Of a DNA stretch of 64,000 bases, positions 59,868 through 64,000 are shown one piece after another (within the stretch, counting starts at the first letter, position 1; the number at the start of each line of letters is the position of its first letter). Where the stretch lies: NCBI RefSeq assembly GCF_002994745.2, contig NC_037090.1, positions 31,788,501-31,852,500 of the forward strand. Direction: 5' to 3'. The position numbers and the translations under genes are program-made. Below the pieces are notes generated by a model. It was given only the letters and a program-made list of their open reading frames with translations, was not told where the DNA came from and searched no databases. Source of the DNA: Rosa chinensis (Eukaryota > Streptophyta > Magnoliopsida > Rosales > Rosaceae).

Positions 59868-61199
59868 TTGTTCTCAAGTTTATAACATCACTACTTTGCA
59901 ACCGTTAGCACAGGGCGACACTCTTGTCTCCCCTAGAAGCATTTTTGAATTAGGCTTCTTCAGTCCTAATGGTTCTGCTAATAAGTATGTGGGGATATGG
60001 CACAAGAATATATTTCCCCGTAAAGTAGTGTGGGTGGCCAACAGGGAAAGGCCTCTTGCAGTTACAAGCTCATTGGCGAGTTTGAGAATCAGCAGCAATG
60101 AGAGTCTAGAGCTTGTAGATGGTAAGCCGAATTCAGCGTGGTCAACCAATGTTACTACACAGGTTCCATCATCTAATACTAATTCATTTGCTGCATTTCT
60201 TTCATATGAAGGAAACTTTTTTGTTATTAGAGCTGGTGAATCAATATGGCAAAGCTTTGATTATACAGGTGGAACTATGCTACCGACCTGGCCAGCAGGT
60301 GGGATACGATAGTAAATCTAAAACGGGCCATTTCTTGATTGCCTGGAAAAGTGAGAGTGATCCATCTAGTGGGATATATACAACTGAACTCAGACGACGA
60401 ATAGATATGCCACCACAAGTAATCATTTGGATTAATCGATCAACTCCCTTCTAGAGAAGTGGACCATCGGATAAATCAAAGTTCATCAGCATGCCAGATA
60501 TGGATGATCGATATCTTAGTGGATTTAAACTAGAAGAGAATGTGGAACAGGGAACAAAGTCTTTCTCATTTAAATTATTTGACACTTCCGCAACATATCT
60601 AGACATCTCTTCACAGGGAAAACCAAAGTTTATGTATTCAAAAAATGGTAGGAACTAGACACTCTACTGGGAGACAAAAAAGAATCCATGTGACATTTAT
60701 GGAGCATGCGGGCCTTTTGGGGTTTGCAACATCTCTTAATCTCCAATCTGCAAGTGTTTGAAAGGGTTTGTGCCAAGTTCAGAACAAGAATGGAACAAAG
60801 GAAACCAGACCGCTGGGTGAGTAAGGCAAACCGACTTGTTCTGTGAGAGACAAATAGATAAGAAGTCATTCTAATTGTAAGGAAAACAAGGTTATAATGA
60901 TGATAAGTTTAGGAAGATGATATGGGTAAAAGTGCCCGATTATCATCAGTATAATACATCTTTAAATACTGACAACATCAATGACTGCAAGATACAGTGC
61001 CTAAATAATTGTTCTTGCCTAGCTTATGCATTCGTTAATAATATTGGGTGTTTGGTTTGGTCCAAACACCTTATAGATATACAGGAGTTCTTCAAGGGAG
61101 GTGTTGATCTTTATAATCGCCTAGCACGCAAAGAGTTAGGAAAATGATAACAATGCTTGCAAAACTGTAGTTAGCAATATCTCATCTTTTTCTTATATA

Positions 61200-61435
61200 C
61201 TAGCAGGCCCACCCACTATGTGTGTGGAGAGAAGTTAAAGTAGTGGAAAAATTTCCCTTACAATTATCACATTTTCTACTTTTTAAATTTTTTTCTTTCT
61301 ATTTTACAATTTACCATATTATCCTTATTGATTAATTATATTTCATAGTTTTTTAATATATAACGGTTAAATTAGTAAAAAAAAATTTGTTTTGGAGAGC
61401 AAGTTCTCCTCTCTTAATAATAGTATAGATATATG
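61200..61435. mobile_element. Possible non-autonomous DNA element in RLK-C intron
   Basis: It starts near TACTAGCAGGCCCACCCAC and ends near CTCTTAATAATAGTATAGAT. A similar ending (CTCTTAAGTATAGTATAGAT) occurs at 63961-63981. No clear inverted repeats or TSD, so superfamily unknown. Confidence 0.3.
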
Positions 61436-61719
61436 TTTGTTTTCTTTTTGTATATTCATTTGCAGGTGAAGGAAAGCCAATTAAGTTGATTGTCAGCCTT
61501 ACAGTTATTGGTTTAATGATTATCTTGGTTGCCATAGTGTTTGGTTTGTACAGGTTGTGAGCTAAACAAAACGGTAAGAAAATGAGATAGAGGAGATTAA
61601 TTATTCCAATGCATTAGCACATTTATAGGTATCTCTCTAAAGTACTAAACTACTAATCAAATTAGTATAACTTCCCAGCAGAACTGTATAAGAGCATATA
61701 TAGTTATATACTAATTGAT

Positions 61720-62666
61720 TTTTTTTTTTTGAAGGAATAGATCATTTCATTACTTATCCATAGCGAGAAAGCACGTTACATCAATTGTTGTCTCATACCA
61801 AAATCATAAATGGCACAAGCCGCCAAGCAAATTGACCGGTAACCCTCATTGCTAACACATGAGCTCACTTATTCTGGCCTAAAAAACAAAAGGACCCAAA
61901 TCCTCACAACGTAAGTCTCATTTATAGTAAATCTAGTCGCCTAGAGACCTCAATTGGTGTACAACTAGAGACACTAAGAATTAAGTCGACAAAGAGCCAA
62001 ATCTATTTGCAGGCAAAACTAAACTAGATTGGGATAAAACCACTAGATCTCCAGAAAAGGCCTAGAGAAAAAACTAGAAAATAAAATTTGCTAGATTAGT
62101 AGCTCAATCATGGTTCAAAGGAGAACCTAGCCCAAGAACGAAGCCCAACAAGAACAGCCAAGCCCAAACCCATCTCTACCCCCTGCAGCATGTATGCCCG
62201 AGCAGCAGCCACGACCCCCGTCGCCGCCCTTCCAGGATAGCCACCTCCCATCGCCGTTGCCACCCAAGGAACCAAATCTGGATGCCCACCAGGTCCGATC
62301 CAATTGGGTACGGACACCCAATACACCTCACTGTCTATTGGATACTAACAAACGCCTCTACAGTCTCCAACCACCGTCCCCGGAACTCTGCTGTGACTTG
62401 CACCGCTGCCAAAGAGGATAAAAAGTTGATGAAACGGCGGTGATACAAGTTGGTTTCTTCCTCGTCCAGAAACCCAAGAACCACCATCAACTCTGTAGGC
62501 ACCACCCATCCGGTAGCATCGCAGCATCACCACAACCAAAAGGCCGGCAGTGTCGCTGGACCTGCCGGACGAGCGTTCTTGAAAAGCTAGAGAAGGCACT
62601 TGGGTAGAAAACGGTGACTAGAGAGAAGTAGGGTTTTTGGACAGATTAAATGTTTGTGGAAAGTAG
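61720..62666 (-). mobile_element. Non-LTR retroposon in RLK-C intron, 947 bp
   Basis: A minus-strand poly(A) (T run at 61720-61730). The 18-mer AGTTATATACTAATTGAT at 61702-61719 recurs with one change at 62667-62684. The half near the 5' end is GC-rich with short overlapping minus-strand frames (62108-62326 and 62345-62599), none recognised. It is built like 35676-36469 but I see no sequence identity between them. Confidence 0.7.
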
Positions 62667-63110
62667 AGTTATATACTAGTTGATATCCATAACTTTTGTT
62701 GTTTTATTCTAATTCTATGTTTGATGTTTATACTCGCAAATTAACAAAACTTCTCTTTCAATGAACATGATCGATTCCAACCTCTAGGGATACTCTTCGA
62801 GAATATATTGGAAAATAAGATCCATCAGAGGTATATTGATCTATGATTTTGATACCATGTTAACTGCTACAGACAATTTCAGCATTACAAACAAACACGG
62901 GCAAGGAGGTTTTGGTCCTGTTTATAAGGTATTTATTTATTTACTTGAGGGTAATATAGCATTGTAAGAGGTAGAAGAATACAAACATGGACACCATGAT
63001 TAACTTGTGGACCTTGTATAGGGTATACTACAAGATGGGAAGGAAATTGAAGGAATCGACTATTTGGCAACTCGATGATTTTTCACAGGTTTGAGGATTT
63101 ATGAGCTTTT

Positions 63111-64000
63111 AATTTTTTGAAAGGAAAAAAGATAATTTTGTTGCCGAGACAAACAATTTCTGAGCTTTTAGGTGCTTTACTTCGCTTGTCTGAAGTCGGT
63201 AAGGTAGAGGAACCGACTATTAGGCAGCTTGACAGTTCTTCATGAGCTTGGAAGACTTCTGAGCTTTGAACTGATTTATTTTATTTGTCTGAAGTCCCTT
63301 CTCTTGATTTGAGAAGACGTGTTTATAGTGTTGGCATCCTTTTCCTCAATTTGGAATGCATTGATGACACGAGATTAATCGCATCCTTAATGGTGTAACT
63401 AAATCAATCAGTTTTAATTAATTGATTTAATTACATTTGTTTAAGGAATATCCTATTAAATAAAATCATAATTAATGCCTGATATCAACCAAAATATTCC
63501 TTAATTATGTAACAAAATCAATCCGTTTTAATTGACTGATTTAATTATATATATTTGTTTAAGAAATATGCCAATCAATGATGATTTTATCTAGTGCTCG
63601 ACAATCAAATTTAAGCTGATTGATATTTACATTTACTGCTTGATTTTAATTGATATTAACCAATTTAGTTTGATTGATACATCAAGCTAAGTATCAAGAG
63701 TATATCTATTTTCACATCACATACTCAACAAATTTTCTCGTATTTCGACACGTGTCACTCTCAAAACGTATTTAAATTTAGTGATGCATGAGTTACATGT
63801 ATCATTTGTGGGACTCGCTTGCCAGCTGAGCTTTGTTGGTCACAATTTCAAGAATTGACCAATTTATTTAATAAATTTTATTTTCATTAAATTTAATGTG
63901 TCTACAAATATATAAGGGATAATTAAGTAAAAAATTTCGTTTTGACTAACAATCTCTCTTCTCTTAAGTATAGTATAGATAGATAGAACTAGTTATCAAA
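63111..64000. other. Right edge, decayed and unassigned
   Basis: A CGACTATT..GGCA segment from the last RLK-C exon (about 63057) is echoed near 63212 with GAGCTT motifs. Beyond that the DNA is very AT-rich, with repeated CAATCAGTTTTAATTAATTGATTTAATTA-like stretches (near 63403 and 63517) and no gene. Confidence 0.45.

Larger units (their letters stand above)
57873..63110 (+). pseudogene. RLK-C: G-type lectin RLK pseudogene
   Basis: ATG at 57873 (MGIGSESVSCFSQCSS). An Athila-type LTR splits the signal-peptide exon at about 57948-59867. The exon resumes at 59868 with B-lectin (LAQGDTLVSPRSIFELGFFS), S-locus and PAN parts to 61147 (CLNNCSCLAYAFVNNIGC). Breaks: frameshift near 60300, TAG at 60452 in the W-R-S-G-P motif, and further stops at about 60655, 60738 and 60819. 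The membrane exon 61466-61573 has a TGA. The next exon to 62928 keeps [10 protein letters not shown] but has a stop. The following exon opens at 63022 (DGKEI) and fades by about 63110. Remaining kinase exons are absent from the window. Confidence 0.85.

Noticed and set aside
62108..62599. Gly-rich minus-strand frames in the retroposon at 61720-62666
   Set aside because: Two overlapping frames of GC-rich DNA without any recognisable domain.

Overview
This is plant nuclear DNA, most likely from a eudicot; the sequence does not let me name the species. The evidence is intron-split receptor-kinase exons with GT-AG junctions, Athila, TAT and copia retrotransposons, a CACTA transposon, many MITEs and a piece of chloroplast atpA. 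The host genes are a local cluster of G-type lectin S-receptor-like kinases (RLKs: B-lectin, S-locus glycoprotein, PAN, one membrane helix, Ser/Thr kinase). Only the first copy, cut by the left edge of the window, still reads as a functional kinase. The other copies are broken, fused or reduced to start fragments.

Layout: 58-2038 is the 3' part of an apparently intact RLK (RLK-A). 2863-3051 is a nuclear copy of plastid atpA. 3542-6227 is a 2.7 kb solo LTR with a perfect 5-bp target duplication (TSD) and an array of hairpins. 6273-7206 holds MITEs among microsatellites. 8044-21709 is a TAT-lineage Ty3/gypsy element on the minus strand, with LTRs, primer site, purine tract, decayed gag-pol, a tandem repeat block and a decayed antisense ORF. 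That ORF is itself split by a solo Athila LTR (10640-12729). 21729-31372 is a chimeric RLK pseudogene (RLK-B). A 5.9 kb CACTA element (23260-29190) sits precisely in its PAN exon and a solo copia LTR (30209-30424) in a kinase exon. 31479-36469 holds two copies of a Mutator-type MITE, a foldback MITE, a LINE 3' end with tail and TSD, another non-LTR retroposon and two tiny tail-only scars. 37386-56841 is a decayed copia element whose integrase is split by a complete 13 kb Athila (40831-53847). The Athila LTRs are nearly identical and its 1,876-codon gag-pol frame is open. 57740-63100 holds an RLK signal-peptide fragment fused to another RLK pseudogene (RLK-C), which carries a second Athila-type LTR and one more retroposon.

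The parts form a readable insertion history. RLKs duplicated, and one nonsense codon is shared by RLK-B and RLK-C. Copia (about 16 LTR differences in 236 bp) and TAT (about 28 in 500) came next. A very recent Athila (one LTR difference noticed in 2,098 bp) then landed inside the copia. I see no new enzymatic system. The least expected signals are the hairpin array with paired changes in the solo LTR, the shared nonsense codon, the retroposon scars, and the apparently complete young Athila without a recognisable env-like frame.
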